Positions 1-5,904 of a DNA stretch of 9,883 nt are shown one piece after another. Below the pieces are notes generated by a model. The model did not search any database. It saw only the letters and a program-made list of their open reading frames with translations, and was not told the DNA's origin. Every line of letters begins with the position of its first letter. Positions within the stretch are counted from its first letter, which is position 1. The stretch is from Pseudomonadota bacterium. Lineage in GTDB: Bacteria; Pseudomonadota; Gammaproteobacteria; Enterobacterales; Enterobacteriaceae. A program made the position numbers and the translations under genes. The stretch spans positions 1 to 9,883 of the forward strand of contig JAFACP010000426.1 in the NCBI GenBank assembly GCA_023425455.1, written 5' to 3'.

Positions 1-261
1 GTGGAGGGAACCTCGCGTAAAAGCATTATGGAGCTCTCCGGTCGTACGGAAAACAACCGCGTCGTAAACTTCGAAGGCTCGCCGGATATGGTTGGCAAGT
101 TCGTTGACGTGGAGATTGTCGAGGTACTGACAAACTCGCTGCGTGGGACGCTTATTCGTACCGAAGATGAAATGGGTCTGCGCGTCGTTGAGTCGCCGGA
201 ATCGGTCATTTCCCGCACCCGAAGAGAAAATGACTCAGGTGTTGGGATCTACCAGCCGTAA
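1..261 (+). CDS. miaB: MiaB C-terminal fragment (tRNA-2-methylthio-N6-adenosine synthase), 5' end outside window
   Basis: The last 86 residues of MiaB, the radical-SAM iron-sulfur enzyme that adds a methylthio group to N6-isopentenyladenosine at position 37 of tRNAs reading UNN codons. The visible part is the C-terminal TRAM-type RNA-binding domain (about residues 20-75 of the fragment, with the GKFVDVEI and SLRG segments), followed by the family's terminal GVGIYQP. The catalytic CxxxCxxC cluster lies upstream, outside the window. The GTG at position 1 is an internal valine codon, not a start. The gene ends with TAA at 259-261, just before a hairpin, so miaB is probably its own transcription unit upstream of the ybeZYX-lnt operon, as in E. 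coli. Identification rests on remembered similarity to E. coli MiaB and on the downstream gene order. Confidence 0.95.
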   Translation: MEGTSRKSIMELSGRTENNRVVNFEGSPDMVGKFVDVEIVEVLTNSLRGTLIRTEDEMGLRVVESPESVISRTRRENDSGVGIYQP

Positions 262-269
262 TACATGCT

Positions 270-290
270 GGCCCGCCTCACCGGCGGGCC
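270..290 (+). terminator. miaB terminator-like hairpin
   Basis: Perfect 8-bp GC stem, GGCCCGCC (270-277) with GGCGGGCC (283-290), and a 5-nt loop, starting 8 bases after the miaB stop codon. The following TTGTAATTCCTCTC is only moderately T-rich, so termination may be incomplete. The last stem base is also the first base of the candidate sigma-32 -35 element of ybeZ. Confidence 0.7.
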
Positions 291-318
291 TTGTAATTCC
301 TCTCTTCATCCCCCATAT
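290..318 (+). promoter_or_regulatory. Sigma-32 (heat-shock) promoter of ybeZ-ybeY-ybeX-lnt
   Basis: CTTGTAA (290-296), 14 bases, then CCCCATAT (311-318). The sigma-32 consensus is CTTGAAA, 13-15 bases, CCCCATNT, so this has one mismatch in the -35, a perfect -10 and ideal spacing. Transcription would begin near 325, giving a leader of about 108 nt before the TTG start of ybeZ. The ybeZYX-lnt operon of E. coli is a known member of the sigma-32 regulon, which supports the call. Confidence 0.8.
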
Positions 319-432
319 CTGCTGCAATGCTTGCGCCTTTATTCTGTGGCGTAAATAATTTCGTTATGACGACTCGTCTGTGGCCGGAAACGCAATGTGC
401 CGTCCGGCATGACACATATTAAGAGGAACAGT

Positions 433-1479
433 TTGAACATAGACACGCGTGAAATCACCCTGGAGCCAGCAGACAACGCTCGCCTGCTGAGCCTGTGCGG
501 GCCGTTTGATGACAACATCAAACAACTGGAGCGACGTCTGGGCATCGAAATCAATCGTCGCGATAATCACTTCAAACTCACCGGACGCGAAATCTGCGTT
601 AACGCCGCCGCCGATATCTTACGCAGTCTGTATGTCGACACCGCCCCAATGCGTGGCGAAACGCAGGATATCGAGCCGGAACAGATCCATCTCGCGATCA
701 AAGAAGCGCGGGTGCTGGAGCAGAGCGCGGAAAGCGTGCCTGACTACGGTAAAGCTATCAATATCAAAACCAAACGCGGGGTGATCAAACCGCGTACGCC
801 AAACCAGGCGCAGTACATCGCCAATATTCTCGATCACGACATCACCTTCGGCGTGGGCCCGGCGGGGACAGGGAAAACCTATCTGGCGGTTGCGGCTGCA
901 GTCGATGCGCTGGAGCGCCAGGAGATTCGCCGTATTCTGCTGACCCGTCCGGCGGTTGAGGCTGGCGAAAAACTCGGCTTCCTGCCCGGCGATTTAAGCC
1001 AGAAAGTGGACCCTTATTTACGTCCGCTGTACGACGCGCTGTTTGAAATGCTTGGCTTTGAGAAAGTTGAAAAACTGATTGAACGTAACGTGATTGAGGT
1101 CGCCCCGCTGGCCTACATGCGCGGTCGTACCCTCAATGATGCGTTCATAATTCTTGATGAAAGCCAGAACACCACCATCGAGCAGATGAAGATGTTCCTG
1201 ACGCGTATCGGGTTTAATTCAAAAGCGGTCATCACCGGCGATGTCACGCAGATTGACCTGCCGCGTAATACCAAATCCGGCCTGCGCCACGCGATTGAAG
1301 TGCTGGCGGAGGTAGATGAAATCAGCTTCAACTTCTTCCACAGCGAAGACGTGGTACGTCACCCGGTGGTTGCGCGGATCGTCAATGCGTACGAAGCCTG
1401 GGAAGAGGCAGAACAGAAGCGTAAGGCCGAACTGGCCGCAGAACGTAAGCGCGAAGCGCAGGAGCAAGAGCAGAAATGA
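433..1479 (+). CDS. ybeZ: YbeZ / PhoH-like ATPase (PhoL)
   Basis: PhoH-family P-loop NTPase of 348 residues, linked to RNA metabolism and to the YbeY ribosome-maturation/RNase function; its exact reaction is not settled. Residues 1-115 are the N-terminal region with a KH-like nucleic-acid-binding part. The ATPase core follows, with Walker A GPAGTGKT at 142-149 and Walker B-like FIILDESQN at 238-246. The last 30 residues are a highly charged K/E/R/A helix. I chose TTG at 433 because it reproduces the E. coli N-terminus [12 protein letters not shown] and has AAGAGGAA at 421-428 upstream. In-frame GTG 397 and ATG 409 would add 12 or 8 residues that look like leader sequence. Its stop overlaps the ybeY start by 4 bases (ATGA), implying translational coupling. 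Confidence 0.95.
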   Translation: MNIDTREITLEPADNARLLSLCGPFDDNIKQLERRLGIEINRRDNHFKLTGREICVNAAADILRSLYVDTAPMRGETQDIEPEQIHLAIKEARVLEQSAESVPDYGKAINIKTKRGVIKPRTPNQAQYIANILDHDITFGVGPAGTGKTYLAVAAAVDALERQEIRRILLTRPAVEAGEKLGFLPGDLSQKVDPYLRPLYDALFEMLGFEKVEKLIERNVIEVAPLAYMRGRTLNDAFIILDESQNTTIEQMKMFLTRIGFNSKAVITGDVTQIDLPRNTKSGLRHAIEVLAEVDEISFNFFHSEDVVRHPVVARIVNAYEAWEEAEQKRKAELAAERKREAQEQEQK

Positions 1480-1943
1480 GTCAGGTGATCCTCGATTTAC
1501 AGCTGGCCTGTGAAGACACTTCCGCTTTACCAGAAGAGGCGCAGTTTCAGACGTGGCTGGATGCCGTTATTCCGCAATTCCAGGCAGAATCCGAAGTCAC
1601 CATCCGCCTGGTTGATGAAGCGGAAAGCCACGAGCTTAACCTGACCTATCGGGGAAAAGATAAGCCGACTAACGTGCTCTCTTTTCCGTTCGAGGCACCA
1701 CCGGGCATCGAGATGCCGCTGCTGGGCGATCTGATCATCTGCCGTCAGGTGGTTGAACAGGAAGCAAAAGAGCAGCAGAAGCCGCTCGACGCCCACTGGG
1801 CGCATATGGTTGTCCACGGCAGCCTGCATTTGCTGGGTTACGACCATATCGAAGATGAAGAAGCGGAAGAGATGGAGTCCCTTGAGACAGAGATAATGCT
1901 TGCTCTGGGCTATGAGGATCCGTACATTGCCGAGAAAGAATAG
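1476..1943 (+). CDS. ybeY: YbeY endoribonuclease / rRNA maturation factor
   Basis: UPF0054-family metalloprotein of 155 residues, the same length as E. coli YbeY. It acts in 16S rRNA 3'-end maturation, late 70S ribosome quality control and stress survival. The metal-binding motif [11 protein letters not shown] is intact, with the zinc-ligand histidines H114, H118 and H124, and the conserved functional arginine R59 is present in [15 protein letters not shown]. The C-terminal 30 residues are strongly acidic. Its ATG overlaps the ybeZ stop (ATGA at 1476-1479), so the pair is probably translationally coupled, in line with their known functional association. It lies in the heat-shock operon driven from about 290-318. 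An 87-base gap containing a strong hairpin follows before ybeX. Confidence 0.96.
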   Translation: MSQVILDLQLACEDTSALPEEAQFQTWLDAVIPQFQAESEVTIRLVDEAESHELNLTYRGKDKPTNVLSFPFEAPPGIEMPLLGDLIICRQVVEQEAKEQQKPLDAHWAHMVVHGSLHLLGYDHIEDEEAEEMESLETEIMLALGYEDPYIAEKE

Positions 1944-1966
1944 TCAGTCAATGGACCGACTAACAT

Positions 1967-1993
1967 GCCGCCGCGTAAGGATATCGCGGCGGC
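1967..1993 (+). other. Intercistronic GC hairpin between ybeY and ybeX
   Basis: Perfect 9-bp inverted repeat, GCCGCCGCG (1967-1975) and CGCGGCGGC (1985-1993), with a 9-nt loop, and no T-tract afterwards. It therefore does not look like an intrinsic terminator. It could protect or punctuate the operon mRNA, or set the relative expression of ybeY and ybeX. A weaker 5-bp hairpin (TAGTC 1941-1945 with GACTA 1958-1962) overlaps the ybeY stop codon. Confidence 0.6.
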
Positions 1994-2030
1994 CAACGTT
2001 GAATTAACAAGAGAACCCTTAACAAACGCC

Positions 2031-2909
2031 ATGAGCGACGACAATTCACACAGTAGCGACACGACAAACAGTAAAAAGGGATTCTTCTCCCTCATTCTGA
2101 GCCAGCTTTTCCACGGTGAACCGAAAAACCGTGATGAACTGCTGGAGCTTATCCGTGATTCCGGGCAAAACGACCTTATCGACGAAGATACGCGAGAAAT
2201 GCTCGAAGGGGTAATGGATATCGCCGACCAGCGTGTACGCGATATCATGATCCCCCGCTCGCAGATGATCACCCTGAAACGTAACCAGACCCTCGATGAG
2301 TGCCTCGACGTCATCATCGAATCCGCGCACTCGCGTTTCCCGGTCATCAGCGAAGATAAAGATCACATCGAAGGGATTCTGATGGCGAAAGATCTGCTGC
2401 CGTTTATGCGCAGCGATGCAGAAGCCTTTAGCATGGAAAAAGTGTTACGCCAGGCCGTGGTTGTACCGGAAAGTAAACGTGTGGATCGGATGCTGAAAGA
2501 GTTTCGCTCGCAGCGCTACCACATGGCGATTGTTATCGATGAGTTTGGCGGTGTTTCAGGCCTGGTGACCATCGAAGATATCCTTGAGCTGATCGTCGGT
2601 GAAATTGAAGACGAGTATGACGAAGAAGAGGATATCGACTTCCGTCAGCTCAGTCGTCATACCTGGACCGTGCGTGCCCTGGCCTCTATCGAGGATTTCA
2701 ACGACGCCTTTGGCACGCACTTCAGCGACGAAGAGGTGGATACCATTGGCGGTCTGGTGATGCAGGCCTTTGGTCATCTTCCGGCGCGCGGTGAAACCGT
2801 TGACATCGACGGTTACCAATTCAAGGTCGCCATGGCCGACAGCCGACGTATCATTCAGGTTCACGTCAGAATGCCGGACGACTCACCGGTGCCAAAACGG
2901 GAAGATTAA
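2031..2909 (+). CDS. corC: CorC/YbeX, CBS-pair protein associated with magnesium and cobalt efflux
   Basis: Cytoplasmic protein of 292 residues, the length of E. coli CorC (YbeX). An acidic, flexible N-terminus is followed by a tandem CBS pair: the first around residues 66-130, containing [10 protein letters not shown] and HSRFPVI, the second around 135-190, containing [13 protein letters not shown] and [21 protein letters not shown]-terminal CorC/HlyC transporter-associated domain occupies about 205-283. CorC is genetically linked to CorA-dependent Mg/Co efflux; YbeX is more recently tied to ribosome and magnesium homeostasis. There is no membrane-spanning DUF21 domain. ATG 2031 is chosen because it gives the E. 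coli N-terminus [11 protein letters not shown]. The frame is open from ATG 1965, but that start would place the intercistronic hairpin inside the gene. Its stop overlaps a two-codon ATG-TAA just before lnt. Confidence 0.93.
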   Translation: MSDDNSHSSDTTNSKKGFFSLILSQLFHGEPKNRDELLELIRDSGQNDLIDEDTREMLEGVMDIADQRVRDIMIPRSQMITLKRNQTLDECLDVIIESAHSRFPVISEDKDHIEGILMAKDLLPFMRSDAEAFSMEKVLRQAVVVPESKRVDRMLKEFRSQRYHMAIVIDEFGGVSGLVTIEDILELIVGEIEDEYDEEEDIDFRQLSRHTWTVRALASIEDFNDAFGTHFSDEEVDTIGGLVMQAFGHLPARGETVDIDGYQFKVAMADSRRIIQVHVRMPDDSPVPKRED

Positions 2910-2914
2910 TGTAA

Positions 2915-4453
2915 ATGGCATTTGCCTCGCTACCTGAACGCCAGCGCGTCCGTCTGCTGCTGGCGCTGTTGTTCGGAGCCAGCGGTACGCTGGCTTTTTC
3001 CCCTTATGATATCTGGCCTGCTGCGATCCTCTCCCTGATGGGGCTACAGGGGTTAACCCTGAATCGCCGTCCGGTTCAGGCTGCCGCCATTGGCTATTTC
3101 TGGGGGCTGGGCTTGTTTGGTTCCGGCATCAACTGGGTGTACGTCAGTATCGCGCAGTTTGGCGGAATGCCGGGTCCGGTGAACGTCTTCCTGGTGGTGC
3201 TGCTCGCCGCCTATCTCTCGCTCTATACCGGTCTTTTTGCCGGAATACTCTCCCGACTGTGGCCAAAAACGCACTGGCTGCGCCTTGCCGTTGCCGCACC
3301 GGTGGTCTGGCAGATCACCGAATTCCTGCGCGGCTGGGTGCTGACCGGCTTCCCGTGGCTGCAGTTTGGTTACAGCCAGATTGACGGCCCGCTGAAAGGG
3401 CTGGCACCCGTGATGGGCGTTGAGGCGATTAACTTCCTGCTGATGATGGTCAGCGGCCTGCTGGTACTGGCGCTGGTCACGCGCAACTGGAAACCGCTGG
3501 TTACGGCGCTGGTACTGTTTGCCCTACCCTTCCCACTGCGTTATATCCAGTGGTTCACCCTGGAGCCAGAGCGCGCAACCCAGGTTTCTATGGTGCAGGG
3601 TAATATTCCCCAGTCGTTGAAGTGGGATGAAAATCAGCTGATTAACACGCTGAAAATCTATGCCAATGCCACCGAAGCCGTGATGGGCAAATCGCAGTTA
3701 ATTATCTGGCCGGAGTCGGCGATCCCCGATCTGGAGATCAACCAGCAGCCTTTCCTGACCATGATGAACGACCTGCTGCTCGCCCGGGGCAGCACGCTGA
3801 TCACCGGGGTCGTCGATGCGCGTCTGAATGCGCAAAACCGTTATGATACGTATAACACCATCATTACGCTGGGTAAGGGCAGTGAATACAGCTACCACTC
3901 CACTGACCGCTACAACAAGAATCACCTGGTACCGTTTGGCGAGTTTGTTCCGCTGGAGTCAATTCTGCGCCCGCTGGCACCATTCTTTGACCTGCCGATG
4001 TCCTCATTCAGCCGTGGCCCATACGTCCAGCCGCAGCTGCATGCGCACGGGTTTGCCCTGACGGCGGCAATTTGTTACGAGATAATCCTTGGCGAGCAGG
4101 TGCGGGATAACTTCCGTCCGGATACCGATTTCCTGCTGACCATTTCCAATGACGCCTGGTTTGGTAAATCAATTGGTCCGTGGCAACACTTCCAGATGGC
4201 GCGTATGCGCTCGCTGGAGCTGGCACGTCCGCTATTGCGTAGCACCAATAACGGCATTACTGCCGTGATTGGCCCACAGGGTGACATTCAGGCCATGATC
4301 CCGCAATTCACCCGCGAGGTGCTGACGACCACGGTCACGCCAGCCACCGGTCTGACGCCTTATGCCCGTATCGGCAACTGGCCGCTGTGGATCCTGACCG
4401 CGCTGTTTGGTTTCGCCGCCGTACTGATGAGCCTGCGCCAGCGTCGCAGCTAG
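2915..4453 (+). CDS. lnt: Apolipoprotein N-acyltransferase
   Basis: Inner-membrane enzyme of 512 residues, identical in length to E. coli Lnt. It transfers an acyl chain from phospholipid to the N-terminal diacylglyceryl-cysteine of lipoproteins, the last maturation step before Lol sorting. An N-terminal block of about seven hydrophobic segments (residues 12-215) precedes a periplasmic nitrilase-fold domain (about 220-470) and a final membrane helix near 488-506. The catalytic triad is intact: E267 (IIWPESA), K335 (RYNKNH) and C387 (AAICYEI). Residues known to be essential in E. coli, W237, E343, Y388 and E389, are also conserved. The ATG lies 5 bases after the ybeX stop, indicating operon co-transcription and probable coupling. 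It is the last gene of the heat-shock operon; a hairpin follows at 4470-4493. Confidence 0.97.
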   Translation: MAFASLPERQRVRLLLALLFGASGTLAFSPYDIWPAAILSLMGLQGLTLNRRPVQAAAIGYFWGLGLFGSGINWVYVSIAQFGGMPGPVNVFLVVLLAAYLSLYTGLFAGILSRLWPKTHWLRLAVAAPVVWQITEFLRGWVLTGFPWLQFGYSQIDGPLKGLAPVMGVEAINFLLMMVSGLLVLALVTRNWKPLVTALVLFALPFPLRYIQWFTLEPERATQVSMVQGNIPQSLKWDENQLINTLKIYANATEAVMGKSQLIIWPESAIPDLEINQQPFLTMMNDLLLARGSTLITGVVDARLNAQNRYDTYNTIITLGKGSEYSYHSTDRYNKNHLVPFGEFVPLESILRPLAPFFDLPMSSFSRGPYVQPQLHAHGFALTAAICYEIILGEQVRDNFRPDTDFLLTISNDAWFGKSIGPWQHFQMARMRSLELARPLLRSTNNGITAVIGPQGDIQAMIPQFTREVLTTTVTPATGLTPYARIGNWPLWILTALFGFAAVLMSLRQRRS

Positions 4454-4469
4454 TCACATCCTCTTCTGC

Positions 4470-4493
4470 CCCGGCGGAGCATTATCCGCCGGG
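4470..4493 (+). terminator. lnt terminator hairpin
   Basis: Perfect 9-bp stem, CCCGGCGGA (4470-4478) with TCCGCCGGG (4485-4493), 6-nt loop, then TCTTACTCC. The T-tract is weak, but the position 17 bases after the lnt stop fits the end of the ybeZYX-lnt operon. It separates that operon from the sigma-54 promoter of gltI about 50 bases later. Confidence 0.72.
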
Positions 4494-4544
4494 TCTTACT
4501 CCATACGCGCCAACGTCCTGGCATTATCTGCTAAATCACATTTC

Positions 4545-4560
4545 TGGCACGCCTGTTGCT
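4545..4560 (+). promoter_or_regulatory. Sigma-54 promoter of gltIJKL
   Basis: TGGCACGCCTGTTGCT matches the sigma-54 consensus TGGCACG-N4-TTGCW at every fixed position. It has GG at 4546-4547 and GC at 4558-4559 in the obligatory 12-base register, and a C before it that fits the pyrimidine-preferring position. Transcription would start near 4571 on the plus strand, leaving a leader of about 264 nt before gltI. A full match in an intergenic region pointing at an amino-acid transporter operon is unlikely by chance. It implies activation by an enhancer-binding protein, most plausibly NtrC. Confidence 0.78.
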
Positions 4561-4605
4561 TTGTTTATTCACGCAAACGCAGTTTAGCGTAATGTGCAAC
4601 CGGGT

Positions 4606-4622
4606 CGCACCAGCGCGGCTCA
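4606..4622. promoter_or_regulatory. Weak NtrC-like site 1
   Basis: CGCACC, 5 bases, GGCTCA: 9 of 12 matches to the NtrC consensus TGCACC-N5-GGTGCA. It is weak alone and is listed because two better sites lie immediately downstream. Confidence 0.3.
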
Positions 4623-4627
4623 GGGGT

Positions 4628-4644
4628 GGCACCATTTCGGTGCA
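4628..4644. promoter_or_regulatory. NtrC binding site 2 (best match)
   Basis: GGCACC (4628-4633), 5 bases, GGTGCA (4639-4644): 11 of 12 matches to the NtrC dyad TGCACC-N5-GGTGCA. Its centre is about +66 from the predicted sigma-54 start at 4571. The same dyad could form a 5-bp GCACC/GGTGC hairpin in the leader RNA. Confidence 0.62.
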
Positions 4645-4656
4645 ACAAGAGATTTC

Positions 4657-4673
4657 TGCTCCTGCATGGTGCG
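4657..4673. promoter_or_regulatory. NtrC-like site 3
   Basis: TGCTCC (4657-4662), 5 bases, GGTGCG (4668-4673): 10 of 12 matches to the NtrC consensus. Centre-to-centre distance from site 2 is 29 bp, close to three helical turns and similar to the spacing of paired enhancers at the glnA promoter. Confidence 0.5.
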
Positions 4674-4778
4674 GCGCACTTCGCAAAAATAAACAATAAC
4701 GCAGCAAAATCTTTACATTAAGCCAGACTAAATGTTAACAAGCTTGCATAACACTGCACTCGCATAGCGCGAGATATA

Positions 4779-4790
4779 ACAACATCACAA
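4779..4790 (+). promoter_or_regulatory. GcvB small-RNA target in the gltI leader
   Basis: ACAACATCACAA is the exact reverse complement of the segment TTGTGATGTTGT in the G/U-rich R1 region of enterobacterial GcvB, as I remember that RNA. It lies at -56 to -45 relative to the gltI ATG, which coincides with the GcvB site reported in the Salmonella gltI leader. Pairing this far upstream of the Shine-Dalgarno sequence represses gltI in Salmonella, where the C/A-rich element also enhances translation. Confidence 0.8.
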
Positions 4791-4834
4791 TGGGTATCAA
4801 TGCGTCACTGGCGCTGATAAGAAAGGAGTTGGGT

Positions 4835-5740
4835 ATGCAATTACGTAAACTGGCCACAGCAATGCTGATTATGGGGATGTCCGCAGGCGTCGTCCACGCT
4901 GAAGACGCTCCGGCTGCCGGGAGCACTCTCGACAAGATTGCCAAAAACGGCGTGATCGTGGTCGGCCACCGTGAATCTTCAGTCCCGTTCTCTTACTACG
5001 ACAACACGCAAAAAGTCGTGGGCTATTCGCAGGACTACTCCAATGCAATCATTGAGGCTGTTAAGAAAAAGCTGAACAAACCTGACCTGCAGGTCAAGCT
5101 GATTCCAATCACCTCGCAAAACCGTATTCCGCTGCTGCAGAACGGCACGTTTGATTTTGAATGTGGCTCCACCACCAACAACCTTGAACGTCAGAAACAG
5201 GCGGCTTTCTCAGACACTATCTTCATTGTCGGTACGCGTCTGCTGGCTAAAAAAGGCGGCGATGTCAAAGATTTTGCTGACCTGAAAGGTAAAGCCGTCG
5301 TCGTTACCTCCGGTACTACCTCAGAAGTGCTGCTGCACAAACTGAACGACGAGAAGAAAATGGATATGCGCATCATCAGCGCGAAAGATCATGGCGACTC
5401 CTTCCGTACTCTGGAAAGCGGCCGTGCCGTGGCGTTCATGATGGACGATGCGCTGCTGGCCGGTGAGCGCGCGAAAGCGAAGAAACCGGATAACTGGGAG
5501 ATCGTGGGCACGCCGCAGTCGAAAGAAGCTTACGGCTGTATGCTGCGTAAAGACGATCCGCAGTTCAAAAAGCTGATCGACGATACCATCGCGCAGGCAC
5601 AGACCTCAGGCGAAGCGGAAAAATGGTTCGACAAGTGGTTTAAGAACCCTATTCCACCAAAAAATCTCAACATGAACTTTGAACTGTCTGACGACATGAA
5701 AGCACTGTTCAAATCACCAAACGACAAGGCTCTTAACTAA
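4835..5740 (+). CDS. gltI: Glutamate/aspartate periplasmic binding protein GltI (DEBP)
   Basis: Substrate-binding protein of the glutamate/aspartate ABC importer, 301 residues (E. coli about 302). Residues 1-22 are a Sec signal peptide: basic MQLRK, hydrophobic core, VHA cleavage site before E23. The mature part is a two-lobe type II solute-binding fold. Residues matching the known ligand contacts are present: R46 (GHRESS), R97 (SQNR), S112 (CGSTT), T162 (SGTTS) and H186 (KDHGD). C110 and C235 correspond to the structural disulfide of this family. ATG 4835 is chosen for its AAGGAG (4823-4828) 6 bases upstream and a proper signal peptide. The in-frame ATG at 4790 would bury the signal sequence. 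Regulation probably includes sigma-54/NtrC and GcvB, and the 3' end is the source of SroC. Confidence 0.97.
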   Translation: MQLRKLATAMLIMGMSAGVVHAEDAPAAGSTLDKIAKNGVIVVGHRESSVPFSYYDNTQKVVGYSQDYSNAIIEAVKKKLNKPDLQVKLIPITSQNRIPLLQNGTFDFECGSTTNNLERQKQAAFSDTIFIVGTRLLAKKGGDVKDFADLKGKAVVVTSGTTSEVLLHKLNDEKKMDMRIISAKDHGDSFRTLESGRAVAFMMDDALLAGERAKAKKPDNWEIVGTPQSKEAYGCMLRKDDPQFKKLIDDTIAQAQTSGEAEKWFDKWFKNPIPPKNLNMNFELSDDMKALFKSPNDKALN

Positions 5741-5891
5741 CTTAACTAATTAGAACAACAGGGGCGGGATCTCCTGCCCTCTCGATTGTCGGGAAGCATG
5801 GACAGACTATACGTTGAGTGGTCGTTCCCCACTCAGCGCGAAAAATGAGCTTCTCACCAATCTTCGAGGGTAGCGCTGCTACCCTTTTTTT
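5738..5891 (+). ncRNA. sroC: SroC small RNA (GcvB sponge), from the gltI 3' region
   Basis: The 164-base gltI-gltJ gap corresponds to SroC, an Hfq-binding RNA of about 150-160 nt cleaved from gltI mRNA, probably by RNase E, which binds GcvB and triggers its decay in Salmonella. Visible structure: hairpin 5762-5779 (GGGCGGG pairing CCTGCCC, one G-U, loop ATCT); hairpin 5815-5835 with stem TGAGTGG (core 5816-5821) and CCACTCA (5829-5835); and a final terminator at 5868-5892. ATGGACAGAC (5798-5807) is the reverse complement of GTCTGTCCAT in the 3' part of GcvB as I remember it, consistent with a sponge site. The 5' end is set near the gltI stop by comparison with the known RNA. The exact ends are not visible in the sequence. 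Confidence 0.88.
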
Positions 5892-5892
5892 T
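5868..5892 (+). terminator. Strong intrinsic terminator of gltI/SroC, upstream of gltJ
   Basis: GGGTAGC (5868-5874), loop GCT, GCTACCC (5878-5884), then eight T (5885-5892). It is the only textbook terminator in the window. It lies 12 bases before the gltJ start codon, and the gltJ Shine-Dalgarno CTGGAG (5893-5898) begins right after the T-tract. Only read-through transcripts can express gltJKL from the gltI promoter. Confidence 0.93.
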
Positions 5893-5904
5893 CTGGAGTT
5901 TATT

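Larger units (their letters stand above)
4454..4834 (+). other. Gene-free lnt-gltI regulatory region
   Basis: These 381 bases contain no credible gene. In order they hold the lnt terminator, a perfect sigma-54 promoter (4545-4560), three NtrC-like palindromes (4606-4673), an A-rich tract (about 4684-4710), a weak second sigma-54-like element (4733-4748), the GcvB-complementary C/A-rich segment (4779-4790) and the gltI ribosome-binding site AAGGAG (4823-4828). TTTACA at 4712-4717 could be a sigma-70 -35, but the hexamer 17 bases later (TTAACA, 4735-4740) is poor, so no sigma-70 promoter is called with confidence. Confidence 0.8.

Noticed and set aside
1..261. GTG at position 1 as the start of an 86-residue gene
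   Set aside because: It is an internal valine codon of miaB; the fragment aligns to the MiaB C-terminus with no ribosome-binding site visible.
1965..2030. Upstream ATG 1965 as the start of ybeX
   Set aside because: It would add 22 residues encoded by a GC hairpin, absent from the E. coli CorC N-terminus; ATG 2031 reproduces the family start.
1910..2347. 145-residue minus-strand open frame over the start of ybeX
   Set aside because: Low-complexity Ser/Arg-rich translation typical of the antisense of a real gene; no ribosome-binding site or family resemblance.
4627..4642. TGGCACC at the NtrC site as another sigma-54 -24 element
   Set aside because: The base pair required 12 positions after GG is GT instead of GC and there is no TTGC, so the -12 element is missing.
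4775..4780. TATAAC as the -10 of a gltI sigma-70 promoter
   Set aside because: Five of six matches to TATAAT, but no -35 at 15-19 bases upstream, and transcription from it would start close to or inside the GcvB target.
4454..4834. Remnant of an insertion sequence between lnt and gltI
   Set aside because: E. coli K-12 carries IS5 here, but I see no terminal inverted repeats, target duplication or transposase fragment in this window.
5818..5904. In-frame upstream ATG for gltJ
   Set aside because: It lies in the SroC sequence and its codons run through the terminator; ATG 5905 has a good Shine-Dalgarno and gives the family length of 246.
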